The notes: generated by a model not told the origin, from the letters alone. Positions 7,922 through 17,005 are shown, numbered from the stretch's first letter. The stretch is 64,000 nucleotides of DNA from Cupriavidus necator A5-1 (GCF_000744095.1 NZ_JQLI01000001.1:4402001-4466000); one strand, 5' to 3'. Made by a program: numbers and translations.

Positions 7922-9181
7922 ATGAGCAAGTGCCCAACCGTTCTCCCGATGCCGTCGACGCCCGCTACGGACGACAGTTATGCGGTCCGCAATGCCTCGT
8001 ACTGGCGTCGCAATCTCGTCATCTGCGTGTTCGGTTCGTTCACCACGCTGGTAAGCCTGAGCATGTTGCTGCCGTTCCTGCCGCTCTACGTCGAGCAGCT
8101 TGGCGTCACGTCCTCTGCCGAGATCGTGCAATGGTCCGGCGTGGCCTTTGGCGTGACCTTCCTCGGCACCGCATTGACCGCACCGCTGTGGGGCCGCATG
8201 GCCGACCGCTTCGGCCGCAAGCCAATGCTGATCCGCGCCGCCATCGGCATGGCCGTGGTGATGTCGATGATCGGCATGGCCCACAACGTGTACGAGCTGG
8301 TGGCACTGCGTTTCGCCGCCGGGCTGATCGGCGGCTATGCGTCGGCCTCGATGGTGATGATCGGCACGCAGGCACCGCCCGAGCGATCGGGATGGGCGCT
8401 CGGCGTGCTCTCCACCGGCGCCCTGGCCGGCAACCTGATCGGCCCGCTTGTCGGCGGCCTGCTGCCCAACCTGATCGGCATCCGCGGCGCCTTCGCGGCA
8501 GCGGCCGGGATGATTGCCATAGCGGCCATCCTGACCATCGCCTTCGTCCGGGAAGACTTCTCCGACCTGGCCAGGCAACCGCTGTCGCGCCCGCAGCCCG
8601 GCGCGGCCGGCACCCACCGCAAGATGCCGCGCGTGGCCATCGCGGCCCTGCTGGTGACGGCCACCATGGTGCTACTGGCCAATATGTCGATCGAACCGAT
8701 CATCACCGTGTACATCGCGCAGCTCGGCGTGCCGCACGAGCGCCTGGCGACGGTCGCCGGCATCGTCATGGCCGGTTCGGCCTTCGGCAGCATGCTGACG
8801 GCGGCGCGCCTGGGCGCGCTGGCCGACCGGATCGGCGCATGGCAAGTCATCATCGGCTGCCTGGTTGCCACCGCGCTGGTGATGATTCCGCAGGCCTTCG
8901 TCACCAACTGGTGGACGCTGGCCATCCTGCGCGGCCTGATGGGCATGACGCTCGCCGGCTTGCTACCCGCCATCGCCAAGCTTGTACGCCAGGCCGTGGC
9001 CGAGCATGAGTCGGGCAAGATGCTGGGCTACCTGCAGTCCGCGCAGTACGCTGGGCAGGTGGTCGGGCCGCTGATCGGCGCGCAGATCGGCGTGCATGTC
9101 GGTATGCGTTCGGTGTTCTTTGTGACCAGCGCCCTGTTGCTGGGGTGTGCCGCGCTGGACCGCTGGGCCAAGGGACGCTGA
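7922..9181 (+). CDS. MFS efflux-type transporter
   Basis: A 419-residue major facilitator with two six-helix halves. Motif A of the loop between helices 2 and 3 is clear (LWGRMADRFGRKPM), and the second half repeats it (ARLGALADRIGAW). GALAGNLIGPLVGGLL in helix 5 matches motif C of drug:H+ antiporters, so export of a drug or toxic metabolite is more likely than nutrient uptake. A second in-frame ATG (7952) is possible because the first ten residues are not hydrophobic. It is divergent from a LysR gene, its probable regulator. Confidence 0.85.
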   Translation: MSKCPTVLPMPSTPATDDSYAVRNASYWRRNLVICVFGSFTTLVSLSMLLPFLPLYVEQLGVTSSAEIVQWSGVAFGVTFLGTALTAPLWGRMADRFGRKPMLIRAAIGMAVVMSMIGMAHNVYELVALRFAAGLIGGYASASMVMIGTQAPPERSGWALGVLSTGALAGNLIGPLVGGLLPNLIGIRGAFAAAAGMIAIAAILTIAFVREDFSDLARQPLSRPQPGAAGTHRKMPRVAIAALLVTATMVLLANMSIEPIITVYIAQLGVPHERLATVAGIVMAGSAFGSMLTAARLGALADRIGAWQVIIGCLVATALVMIPQAFVTNWWTLAILRGLMGMTLAGLLPAIAKLVRQAVAEHESGKMLGYLQSAQYAGQVVGPLIGAQIGVHVGMRSVFFVTSALLLGCAALDRWAKGR

Positions 9182-9195
9182 AGGTCCAAACCGTG

Positions 9196-9339
9196 TCAAC
9201 AGTCCCCGTGCGACGGACGTTCGCGTCGCGGCTCCACCCGGCAAGATGATGACGGAACCCAGCGGCACACGGTGGCGGCGCGGAGTTCTCCGGCAATGCC
9301 GGCAATGAGCATGCCGGCAACAATCAGGATGCGTGTCAT
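9196..9339 (-). CDS. possible 47-residue exported peptide
   Basis: A short frame starting MTRILIVAGMLIAGIAGEL, resembling a signal peptide or single membrane helix, followed by a basic tail with two Cys (TVCRW, SSSCRV). A GAGG element lies about 11 bases before the ATG. It is 83 bases downstream of the sensor-kinase gene on the same strand and could be its last cistron. It is too short for a confident call and I know no homologue. Chance coding in GC-rich DNA remains possible. Confidence 0.33.
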   Translation of the reverse strand: MTRILIVAGMLIAGIAGELRAATVCRWVPSSSCRVEPRRERPSHGDC

Positions 9340-9422
9340 GGAACAACCTCAATAGTGGGGGGCGCGGTGCATGCGGGTCTCGCGCGCCAGGTACCGCCAC
9401 ACCTGGCCCGTGACGTGTGGGC

Positions 9423-10724
9423 TTAACCGAGCGTGACGCAGGCCACCAGCCCGCCGCCGTGGCGATTGCGCAGTTTCAGCGAGCCGCCGATGGCCATCGC
9501 CAGCTGGTTGGCAATCGCCAGGCCCAGGCCCGTACCGCCGGTCTCGCGGCTGCGGGAGTGTTCCAGGCGCACGAACGGCTCCAGCACGGCATCGAGCATC
9601 GCGTCGGGAATGCCACTACCGCGATCGAGGACCTCGATCAGCACGGCGCCACGCTCGCGGCGCAGTTTCAGTTCCGCCGCGCCGCCGAACTTGATGGCGT
9701 TGTCGATCAGGTTGGTCAGGATCCGGCGCAGCGCATGCGGGCGCGTCTCGATGGCCCCGCCGGCGTTCTCGAGGATGCTGACTGTCCTGCCGGTGTCCTG
9801 GTAGTCGTAGACGAGGCTTTCGACGAACGAGCCGAGATCGATCCGCGACGCCTTCTCGCCGCCGCCATGCGCGCTGCGCGCATACGCCAGGCCTTCGTGC
9901 ACCAGCCGTTCGATCTCGCCGAGGTCATGCGCCAGCTTGCGCTTTTCCTCTGAGTCCTCGGCCATCTCGGCGCGCAGCTTCATGCGCGTGATCGGCGTCT
10001 GCAAGTCGTGCGAGATGGCCGCCAGGATCTGCACGCGTTCTTCGACGAAGCGGGCGATGCGTTGCTGCATGGCATTGAACGCGCGCGCAGCACGGGCGAG
10101 CTCGGTGGGGCCTTTCTCGTCGAGCGGCGGAGTCTTTGCGTTCGGGTCGAGCGCATCGGCCGCATCGGCCAGTGCCACCAGCGGACGGATCGACAGCCTG
10201 ACCGCGAACCAGCAGCACAGGATCAGCAGCAGCAACTGGATCCCCAGCACATACGGCAACCATTGCGCGATCGGCGTCATGCGCGGATGTACGTCGATGG
10301 TCAGCGGGCTGCCGTCGGTCAGCGTCAGATGCGCCTGTAGCCGCTTGCTGTCGCCGGGAATCGACTCCACCCTGACCGGAAAGCGGCCACCGCTCGCCTC
10401 GGCGATGCGCGCGGCGATGTCCTGGCCTTGCTGAGCCATCTCTGGCACGCCAGGTGCGCCGGAACCGAGGAGGTACTGGTAGTTGCTGCGGTTCAGGCGC
10501 GACAGCCACTGCGGGCGTTCAGCAGCCGGCAGGCGGTCCAGGATGGCAATCGACGTGGCCACGTCGGTTTCCAGCGTTCCTAGCATCACCCGGTTCGCGC
10601 TCTCGTAGCGTTCGGAAAACAGCACGCCGAACGACAGACCATGCGCGATGGTCAGGCCGGCAAGCAGGATCAGGAACAGGCGTGCCCCCATGGTGCGGGA
10701 CCAGCGCCATCCGTGCTTATTCAT
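9423..10724 (-). CDS. membrane sensor histidine kinase (EnvZ type), no adjacent regulator
   Basis: A 433-residue two-component sensor. Membrane helix 1 (about residues 13-35) and helix 2 (about 157-177) bracket a periplasmic domain of about 120 residues. A HAMP segment follows (RLSIRPLVALADAADAL), then the HisKA box with phospho-accepting H239 (AAISHDLQTPITR). The HATPase has its N box (NLIDNAIKFGG), G1 (DRGSGIPD) and G2 (GGTGLGLAIA). Start ATG 10724 (MNKHGWRW) is preferred over the open ATG at 10742. EnvZ-type kinases normally sit just downstream of an OmpR-type regulator gene; here the upstream side is 1.4 kb of non-coding repeat DNA, so the partner is missing from the locus. Confidence 0.92.
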   Translation of the reverse strand: MNKHGWRWSRTMGARLFLILLAGLTIAHGLSFGVLFSERYESANRVMLGTLETDVATSIAILDRLPAAERPQWLSRLNRSNYQYLLGSGAPGVPEMAQQGQDIAARIAEASGGRFPVRVESIPGDSKRLQAHLTLTDGSPLTIDVHPRMTPIAQWLPYVLGIQLLLLILCCWFAVRLSIRPLVALADAADALDPNAKTPPLDEKGPTELARAARAFNAMQQRIARFVEERVQILAAISHDLQTPITRMKLRAEMAEDSEEKRKLAHDLGEIERLVHEGLAYARSAHGGGEKASRIDLGSFVESLVYDYQDTGRTVSILENAGGAIETRPHALRRILTNLIDNAIKFGGAAELKLRRERGAVLIEVLDRGSGIPDAMLDAVLEPFVRLEHSRSRETGGTGLGLAIANQLAMAIGGSLKLRNRHGGGLVACVTLG

Positions 10725-11121
10725 TCGTCGCTCTCTTTGCATTTGACGGAGCAGTACCGGCGCAAATACGCCGATGCAGTCCGCGCTGCCTGGGTAGGTG
10801 AGAGGGATTCTAGGAGGGGGTGGGAGGGGGGATGTGTCGGTGGCTGGCGGTTTTGTATCTGGAGCAGCGGGCTAGGGTGGGGTCTTGTATTGCCGTGTAT
10901 CTGGATGTGCTGGGCATACATGGTGGTACAAAGATGAAGGTGAATGCGGGGGCTGCGGTGTAGCCGCTCACGCCTGCACTTCCGGAACCCCGAGCGAACG
11001 CAAGACCGGTGGGAGTGCTGTCGCGCGGAATGGAAAAAATTGCTAGGCAGAGCGCGCAAACTCTGCCGGGCCAAACTGTCTCTAAACTGTCTCCAAGGCC
11101 AGAACGCCATCCGGCCGATGC

Positions 11122-11519
11122 TCGACGGCTCGCGTTGCTGGTGACATGTTGTCGCTGTTGAACCGCTTGGTTCTGCCCTCCTGGGCGGGTCACTTTTTGT
11201 CCGAGCGACAAAAAGTGACCAAAAAACGCGTCGCCTGAGCGGCTGGCTATCAAGGAGGCGGTGTTGGTGGTTCGGGCGGTGGTGATTTCCGTTTTGGCCC
11301 GGTCGCGGATCCACCCTGCTACGCCAGGTGAGTGAGTGACAGTGCCTTGCGAAGGGCCACTTTTGAACGATCCCCATGCAGGGCGTGGGCCCCTGCTAAC
11401 AAGGGCATCGCGTCAACGCCTTCGGCTGCGCTGCGCGCAGGCGCATCAGATTCCCGCTCTCGTAGGCCGGTACAGTTCACCGACGCAGGTGACAAAACAG
11501 TTCAAGCACATAGGTAACA
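11122..11519 (+). repeat. left arm of ~395-bp imperfect inverted duplication
   Basis: Read left to right, this arm matches the reverse complement of 11551-11944 over its whole length, with scattered substitutions and small indels. Shared blocks include GGTGACATGTTGTCG, GGTGATTTCCGTTTTGG, TGAACGATCCCCATGCAGGG, TCAACGCCTTCGG and GTTCAAGCACAT. It contains a 14-bp perfect hairpin at 11188-11220. The arms are separated by only 31 bases (11520-11550). Confidence 0.8.
11188..11220. repeat. 14-bp hairpin within the left arm
   Basis: GGTCACTTTTTGTC (11188-11201) pairs perfectly with GACAAAAAGTGACC (11207-11220) around a 5-base loop. The equivalent hairpin in the right arm (around 11845-11880) has one mismatch. 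An A/T-rich stem of this kind can act as a bidirectional terminator or a dispersed repeat element. Confidence 0.65.
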
Positions 11520-11550
11520 GGTTTCTACCTTGGCTATCCGGGCCTCAGGG

Positions 11551-11944
11551 TGTTACCCATGTGCTTGAACTCGTTTGTCACCCATGAGGTTGCCACAAGC
11601 GGGCGCATCGCAACCATTAGGACCCGGAACGCCGCGCGCAGCGCGGCCGAAGGCGTTGATGCGATACGGTGGTTTAGAAGGCGGCCTACACCCTGCATGG
11701 GGATCGTTCAAAAGCGGGTTAACGCCAGGCACCGCCCCGCCTAGCGTAGCAGGCTCGAACCGCGACCTCGCCAAAACGGAAATCACCGCCGCCCGCCCCC
11801 ATGCCGCCTCCTTGATAAAGGCCAGCCGCAGGCGACGCGCTTTTTGGTTACTTTTTGTCGGTCGGACAAAAAGTGACCCGCCCAGCAGGGCGGAACCGAG
11901 CGGTTCAACAACGACAACATGTCACCAACCGCGAGAGCCGTCGA
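11551..11944 (-). repeat. right arm of ~395-bp imperfect inverted duplication
   Basis: This is the reverse-oriented partner of 11122-11519, from TGTTACC at 11551 to AGCCGTCGA at 11944. Divergence between the arms (single-base changes plus short indels) suggests an old duplication, or two related elements inserted head to head. No coding frame is shared by both arms. Confidence 0.8.
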
Positions 11945-11985
11945 ACAACAACAACATGTTCATCAAGCCTGACCCCCCTTCCCAT

Positions 11986-12004
11986 AATTCCATACAGTGG
12001 AATT
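11986..12004. promoter_or_regulatory. candidate IclR-type operator
   Basis: AATTCC-ATACAGT-GGAATT is a 19-base palindrome with the TTCC-N7-GGAA shape typical of IclR-family sites. It lies about 113 bases before the Bug receptor that opens the operon ending next to an IclR gene (16181). The functional link is inferred. Confidence 0.45.
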
Positions 12005-12116
12005 GCGGGGCTGTGGGATCCCCACGCAAGCATTAATCTGTCTTCAACAATCAAACGCGCCCGGAACAGGCAGCCTGATAGCCGCAGCGCACAGAGTCGT
12101 CACTGGAGACAACAGC

Positions 12117-13112
12117 ATGCACCTGATCCGCATGGGATTCCTTCGCCGCCTGGCGAAGGCGACAATCCCCTTCGTTCTCGCCGCCACAGCACCGCTGACC
12201 GCGCTGGCGGCCTTCCCGGAAAAACCGATCCGCCTGGTCGTGCCCTTCGCCCCCGGCGGCGGCACCGACCTCCTGTCGCGCGCCATGGGCCTCACCATGG
12301 GCGAAGACCTCGGTCAGCCGGTCATCGTCGACAACAAGCCGGGCGGCAGCACCATCATCGGCACCGATGCAGTCGCCAAGAGCGCGCCAGACGGCTACAC
12401 GCTGGTGATGGCGACGATGGCCCATGCCGTCAATCCGAGCCTGCACAAGAAGCTGCCCTTCGACACGGACAAGGCTTTTGCGCCGGTGATGCTGGTCGGC
12501 CGCTCGCCCAACGTGCTGGTGGTGCGCCCCGACAGCCCCATCAAGACCGTGCAGGACCTGATCGCCACGGCCAAGGCCAAGCCGGGCAAGCTCAACTACG
12601 CCTCGCAAGGCGCCGGCACCTCGGCGCACCTGGCGGGAGAACTGTTCAAGAAGATGGCCAAGGTCGACATCAACCACATCCCCTATCGCGGCGCCGGCCC
12701 GGCAATCACCGACCTGCTCGGCGGACAGGTCGACGTGATGTTCGCGACGGCCGCCGCCGTGGCCCCGCACCTGGAAAGCGGCAAGCTGCGTGCCGTCGCG
12801 GTCACGACCGCGCAGCGCTCGCAGGCACCTGCCTTGAGCAAGGTCCCGACCATCGCCGAGAGCGGCGTGCCGAACTACGCCGCCGACAGCTGGTATGGCC
12901 TGTTCGTACCCACCGGCACACCTCCACCCGTGATCGCGCGCCTGAACGCCGCGGCAAAGAAGGCCGTGCAGACCGAAGCATTCCGCAAGCGAGCCGAGCA
13001 GGAGGGGCTGGCCATCAGCGCTGGGTCTCCCGATGAGTTTGGCCGCTACGTCAAAGGCGAAAGCCAGCGCTGGAGCAAGGTCATCAAGGAAGCCAACATC
13101 ACCGCCGACTGA
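12117..13112 (+). CDS. Bug/TctC-family periplasmic binding protein
   Basis: A 331-residue tripartite tricarboxylate transporter receptor. An N-terminal signal peptide of about 30 residues ends near ALAAFPEKP. The mature protein starts with the family hallmark KPIRLVVPFAPGGGTD, then VDNKPGGSTIIGTDAVAKSAPDGYT, a PYRGAGPAITDLLGGQVDVMF lid region and a C-terminal QRWSKVIKEA. It binds a carboxylate in the periplasm. No TctA/TctB membrane genes are nearby, as is common for the expanded Bug families of beta-proteobacteria. Start ATG 12117 has a CTGGAGAC ribosome-binding site. It heads an operon with CoA-activating and hydratase enzymes, so its ligand is probably the acid these degrade. Confidence 0.9.
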   Translation: MHLIRMGFLRRLAKATIPFVLAATAPLTALAAFPEKPIRLVVPFAPGGGTDLLSRAMGLTMGEDLGQPVIVDNKPGGSTIIGTDAVAKSAPDGYTLVMATMAHAVNPSLHKKLPFDTDKAFAPVMLVGRSPNVLVVRPDSPIKTVQDLIATAKAKPGKLNYASQGAGTSAHLAGELFKKMAKVDINHIPYRGAGPAITDLLGGQVDVMFATAAAVAPHLESGKLRAVAVTTAQRSQAPALSKVPTIAESGVPNYAADSWYGLFVPTGTPPPVIARLNAAAKKAVQTEAFRKRAEQEGLAISAGSPDEFGRYVKGESQRWSKVIKEANITAD

Positions 13113-13148
13113 GCGCGGCCACCGCAACAGGCAGACTGGGTACGAACC

Positions 13149-13943
13149 ATGAACAGCTATTCACTGATTGAACTGAACGTCGTATCGGGCATCGCACTGC
13201 TCGCTTTCAACCGCCCGGACAAGCGCAATGCGATGAGCGACGACATGCGCTCGGAGTTCATCTACGCGCTGGAACACGTGGCTGCCGACAAGGCCATTCG
13301 CGCGCTGGTGCTCACCGGCAACGGCAAGGGCTTTTGCGCCGGCGGCGACGTCGCAGGCATGCAGCGCCGCACGGAGGCGCCCCCGGGCGAAGTGGGCTTC
13401 AACGGCTGGAGCCGCCAGCAACGGGTCCACCACACCGTGAAGCTGCTCCACACCATGCCCAAGCCCACCATCGCCGCGGTCAACGGCGCTGCGGCCGGGC
13501 TCGGTGCCGATACCGCGCTGTGCTGCGACTTCGTGATCGCCTCGGAATCGGCATCGTTCTCCTGGTCCTACATCAACCGGGGCCTGATCCCTGACGGTGG
13601 CGGCATGTATTTCCTGCCGCGTCGCGTAGGCTTGTCCGCCGCGAAGGAACTCGTCTTCACCGGCCGCAAGGTGGAGGCGCAGGAAGCCAGGGCACTCGGC
13701 ATCGCCGATCGCCTGAGCAAGCCCGAAGCGCTGATCGACGACGCGCTGGCCTGGGCCGCCGAACTGAGCCAGGGCTCGGCCACCGCCATCGCGCTGGGCA
13801 AGAGCATCATGAACCAGTCCTTCGAACTGCCCGCCGACCAGGTGTTCGCGCAGGGCAGCCAAGCCCAGGGCATCTGCTACACCAGCACCGAGCATCGCGA
13901 ATCCGTGCTGGCTTTCCTGAACAAGACTGCCAGCAAGGCCTGA
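13149..13943 (+). CDS. enoyl-CoA hydratase/isomerase family protein
   Basis: A 264-residue crotonase-fold enzyme. The two oxyanion-hole segments are clear: NGKGFCAGGD (about residues 58-67) and AVNGAAAGLGADTALCCDF (about 111-129). The active-site loop reads GLIPDGGGMYFLPRRVG, with Asp where hydratases such as rat ECH have a Gly before the GG pair. An Asp here is also seen in PaaG-like isomerases. The two catalytic Glu of classical hydratases are not obvious, so isomerase or another crotonase chemistry is possible. It follows the Bug receptor by 36 bases and precedes the acyl-CoA ligase by 4, so it belongs to one operon. Confidence 0.9.
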   Translation: MNSYSLIELNVVSGIALLAFNRPDKRNAMSDDMRSEFIYALEHVAADKAIRALVLTGNGKGFCAGGDVAGMQRRTEAPPGEVGFNGWSRQQRVHHTVKLLHTMPKPTIAAVNGAAAGLGADTALCCDFVIASESASFSWSYINRGLIPDGGGMYFLPRRVGLSAAKELVFTGRKVEAQEARALGIADRLSKPEALIDDALAWAAELSQGSATAIALGKSIMNQSFELPADQVFAQGSQAQGICYTSTEHRESVLAFLNKTASKA

Positions 13944-13947
13944 GATC

Positions 13948-16044
13948 ATGAACGCCATCCAACGTCTAGTTACGCCGCGCAGCGTCGCCGTGATCGGTGC
14001 CTCCGCCGATCCTGCCAAGACCGCCGGCCGTCCGGTCTCGTACCTGCGCAAGCATGGCTTCAGCGGTGCGATCTATCCCGTCAACCCAAAGGTCGACTCG
14101 ATCGACGGATTGCGCTGCTATCCCGACATCGCCTCGCTGCCCGAAGTGCCGGATGTCGGCATCGTGCTGCTCGGTGCCGAGCGCGCGCACCTTGCCGTGC
14201 GCGACCTTGCCGCCCGCGGCGCGGGCGCGGCCATTGTGCTGGCCAGCGGCTACACCGAGACGGGCGCAGAAGGCGCGCGGCGCCAGGCGGAGCTGATCGA
14301 GGCCGCAGGCAGCATGCGCCTGCTGGGCCCCAATACCATCGGGCTGGTGAACCTGACCGACAACATCCCGCTGTCGGCCAGCGGCGCGCTGGAGATGGAC
14401 GAGTTCCCGGCCGGCAATATCGGGGTCGTGTCGCAGAGCGGCGGCATCCTCGGCGCCTTGCTGTCGCGTGCCGCGGCGCGTGGCATCGGCCTGTCCAAGC
14501 TGATCTCCACCAGCAATGAAGTCGACCTGGACCTGGCCGACTTTATCGACTACCTGGCCGACGACGAGGCCACCCGCGTGATCGCACTCTACGTCGAAAG
14601 CGTGCGCAACCCCGAGACCTTCCGCCGCGCGGCGCTGAAGGCCGCGCGGGCGGGCAAGCCTGTCATCGCCTTCAAGATCGGCCGCTCGGAGAGCGGGGCG
14701 CGTGCCGCGGTCTCGCATACCGGCGCACTCGCCGGTGCCGACCGCATGTATGACGCCCTGTTCGAGCAGGTCGGTGTGATCCGCGCCCAGAGCTTCTCGG
14801 ACTTGCTCGACATGCCGGCGGCACTGGCCACCGGGCGCACGCTGCGCGGCAACCGCATCGCGATCCTGACCTCGACCGGCGGCGCTGGCACGCTCGTCTC
14901 CGACAGCCTCGGCATGTCTGGCTTCGAAACGCCCGCGCCGGACGACGCGACCGCAGAAAAACTGCGCGCGCTCCAGAAGGGCGACCATGCGGCGCTGGAC
15001 CGCAACCCGATCGACGTCACCCTCGCCGGGCTGCAACCCGACCTGCTGCGCTCTGCGATCCGCATCCTGCTCGACAGCCCCAGCTATGACGCCGTGGCGG
15101 TGATCGTCGGTTCGTCGGGCCTGGCCATGCCCGACCTGATGGCCAATGCGATCCGTGACTGCCTGCCTGGCAGCGACAAGCCGGTGGTCGCCTATGTCAG
15201 CCCGCATGCGCCGGAGGTGGCATCGCTGCTCAATCGCCGCGGCGTGCCGGCCTTCTCCGCGCCGGAGGCTTGCACGGTGGCCTTTGACGCGATGCTGCGC
15301 GCGGCCAGGGCCGGCATTGGCGATGGCGCAGGCACACCGCCGCTGCCCGTGCCCGACCTCAGCGGGTTTGGCACCGGCTCGCTGGACGAAGCCGCGGCCA
15401 AGACGCTATTTGGCGGCTTCGGCATACCGGTTGCGCGGGAAATCGTGGTCGGCAATGCCGGGGAGGCGACGGCCGCAGCGCAGCAGTTCGGCAGCAACGT
15501 GGTACTGAAGATCCTGTCCGCCGAGATCACGCACAAGAGCGATGTCGGTGGCGTCGCGGTCAACATCGCGCCGTCGGAGGTTGCAGCCAGGCTGGCGAAG
15601 ATGGTGTCGGACGTCCAGTCCGCCACGGGCATCGCGCCGGGCCGCTACCTCGTGCAGGAGATGGTCAAGGGCGGGGTTGAAGTGATTCTCGGCATGCACC
15701 GCGACGCGCTGGGCACGGCGATCCTGCTTGGCATGGGCGGCGTTACGGCTGAATTGTTCGAAGACACGACGCTGCGCTTGCTGCCCCCTGACGGCGGCCT
15801 GACACGCGAGGCCGCGCTGCAGATGATCGGTGCGCTGAAGACGGCCCCGCTGCTGACCGGCTTCCGTGGCCGCCCCAAAGCCGATGTGGATGCGCTGGCC
15901 GACACCATTGTGGCGTTCTCGCGCATGGTCGCCGCGCTGGACGGCACGATGGTGGAGGCCGAGATCAATCCTGTCTTCGTGTTGCCCGCAGGGCAGGGTG
16001 TGGTCGCGGCCGACGGCGTGGCGATCCTCGCGGCGCACGGCTGA
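13948..16044 (+). CDS. NDP-forming acyl-CoA synthetase (fused alpha-beta)
   Basis: A 698-residue ADP/NDP-forming acyl-CoA ligase with both subunits in one chain. The N-terminal CoA-binding Rossmann domain (PRSVAVIGASADPAKTAGRPV) is followed by succinyl-CoA-ligase-like domains with SQSGGILGALL and the phospho-His loop AAVSHTGALAG near residue 257. From about residue 475 comes an ATP-grasp domain (VVLKILSAEITHKSDVGGV, EINPVFVLP). It makes an acyl-CoA thioester from an organic acid, CoA and ATP. Relatives act on acetate, pimelate or hydroxycinnamates, and the sequence alone does not choose. With the hydratase-like protein and Bug receptor it forms an uptake-activation-degradation operon for an unidentified acid. 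Confidence 0.9.
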   Translation: MNAIQRLVTPRSVAVIGASADPAKTAGRPVSYLRKHGFSGAIYPVNPKVDSIDGLRCYPDIASLPEVPDVGIVLLGAERAHLAVRDLAARGAGAAIVLASGYTETGAEGARRQAELIEAAGSMRLLGPNTIGLVNLTDNIPLSASGALEMDEFPAGNIGVVSQSGGILGALLSRAAARGIGLSKLISTSNEVDLDLADFIDYLADDEATRVIALYVESVRNPETFRRAALKAARAGKPVIAFKIGRSESGARAAVSHTGALAGADRMYDALFEQVGVIRAQSFSDLLDMPAALATGRTLRGNRIAILTSTGGAGTLVSDSLGMSGFETPAPDDATAEKLRALQKGDHAALDRNPIDVTLAGLQPDLLRSAIRILLDSPSYDAVAVIVGSSGLAMPDLMANAIRDCLPGSDKPVVAYVSPHAPEVASLLNRRGVPAFSAPEACTVAFDAMLRAARAGIGDGAGTPPLPVPDLSGFGTGSLDEAAAKTLFGGFGIPVAREIVVGNAGEATAAAQQFGSNVVLKILSAEITHKSDVGGVAVNIAPSEVAARLAKMVSDVQSATGIAPGRYLVQEMVKGGVEVILGMHRDALGTAILLGMGGVTAELFEDTTLRLLPPDGGLTREAALQMIGALKTAPLLTGFRGRPKADVDALADTIVAFSRMVAALDGTMVEAEINPVFVLPAGQGVVAADGVAILAAHG

Positions 16045-16180
16045 GGAGAACATCGTGTAGGCAACCGAGCCCTACGGATCTGGCAATTCGAGCGCGATCC
16101 GGGTGTCGACTTCTCTGCCTTAACAGAGGCAATGGAGCGAGGAAGGACAAGGACATTCGCATCGAGTAGCATTGCCTGCG

Positions 16181-17005
16181 ATGGCATCAAGCCTCTCTGT
16201 CATGCCCAACAGCATTCCCAAGACCGACCGGATCAAGCCAGGACAAGGCAAGGCAACGCCCAACCGCTCGCTGGAGCGCGGCATCGCCGTGCTGCGCGCG
16301 TTCCGTGCCGGTTCCGCGATGCTTGGCAACAGCGAGATCGCCGAGCGCACCGGCCTGTCCCGATCGACGGTCAGCCGCCTGACGCAGTCGCTGATCGAGA
16401 CCGGCATGCTCGAGTACATCCTCCAGTTCCGCGCCTACCGGCTGGGCGTGCCGGTGCTGAGCATGGCACACGCCATGCGCGACAGCTCGCAGGTGCTGAA
16501 GGTCGCGACGCCGCTGATGGTCGAGCTGGCGATGCGGCACAAGATCAATGTCGGGCTGGCGGTGGCCGACGGTGACGAGATGGTCTACCTGGAGTCGTTC
16601 CGCTACAACCGGCGCCAGTCGCTGCGTACGGTGGTGAGCGGACAGCGTATTCCGATGGCATTGACGTCGCTGGGACGCGCCTATCTCGCCACGCTGACAC
16701 CCGAGGAACTCGGCCGGATGCTGGCCGCCCTTGCCGGCAAGAGCAAGGGGAGCGGCTGGCGCGACCTGCGCAAGGAAATCGAGACTGCCGTCCTGTCAGT
16801 GCACGACAAAGGGTATTGCGTCGCCTGCTGGCAACCGCAGGTCGTGGCGATGGCGACGCCGATGCGGTTCGACGGCTACGGCGTCCATGTGCTGAACGTC
16901 AGCGTGTCGACCCAGCAAGACCCGCAGACGGTGGAGGCTGCGCTGGCCAGGCCGCTGATGGCGCTGGCCGAGGCGATCCGGGCGGGGGTGCGGAGTCTGG
17001 AGTGA
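16181..17005 (+). CDS. IclR-family transcriptional regulator
   Basis: A 274-residue IclR-type regulator. The N-terminal winged helix (NRSLERGIAVLRAFRAG, NSEIAERTGLSRSTVSRLTQSLIETGML) is followed by a GAF-like effector domain with LRTVVSGQRIPMALTSLGRAYLA. The start is uncertain: TTG 16172, ATG 16181 and ATG 16202 are all in frame and none has a good Shine-Dalgarno. It lies about 135 bases downstream of the Bug/crotonase/acyl-CoA ligase operon on the same strand and probably controls it; an IclR-like palindrome sits upstream of that operon at 11986. Confidence 0.88.
   Translation: MASSLSVMPNSIPKTDRIKPGQGKATPNRSLERGIAVLRAFRAGSAMLGNSEIAERTGLSRSTVSRLTQSLIETGMLEYILQFRAYRLGVPVLSMAHAMRDSSQVLKVATPLMVELAMRHKINVGLAVADGDEMVYLESFRYNRRQSLRTVVSGQRIPMALTSLGRAYLATLTPEELGRMLAALAGKSKGSGWRDLRKEIETAVLSVHDKGYCVACWQPQVVAMATPMRFDGYGVHVLNVSVSTQQDPQTVEAALARPLMALAEAIRAGVRSLE

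Larger units (their letters stand above)
10725..12116. other. gene-free repeat region
   Basis: About 1.4 kb with no credible protein gene. Its centre (11122-11944) is a large inverted duplication, annotated as two arms. The left flank 10743-11121 has a G-rich stretch near 10812-10842 and no coding signal. The right flank 11945-12116 carries an IclR-like operator and the promoter area of the following operon. No transposase frame was found. Confidence 0.7.

Noticed and set aside
11122..11944. Complete insertion sequence
   Set aside because: No transposase frame or target duplication seen; the arms are ~395 bp each, far longer than terminal repeats.
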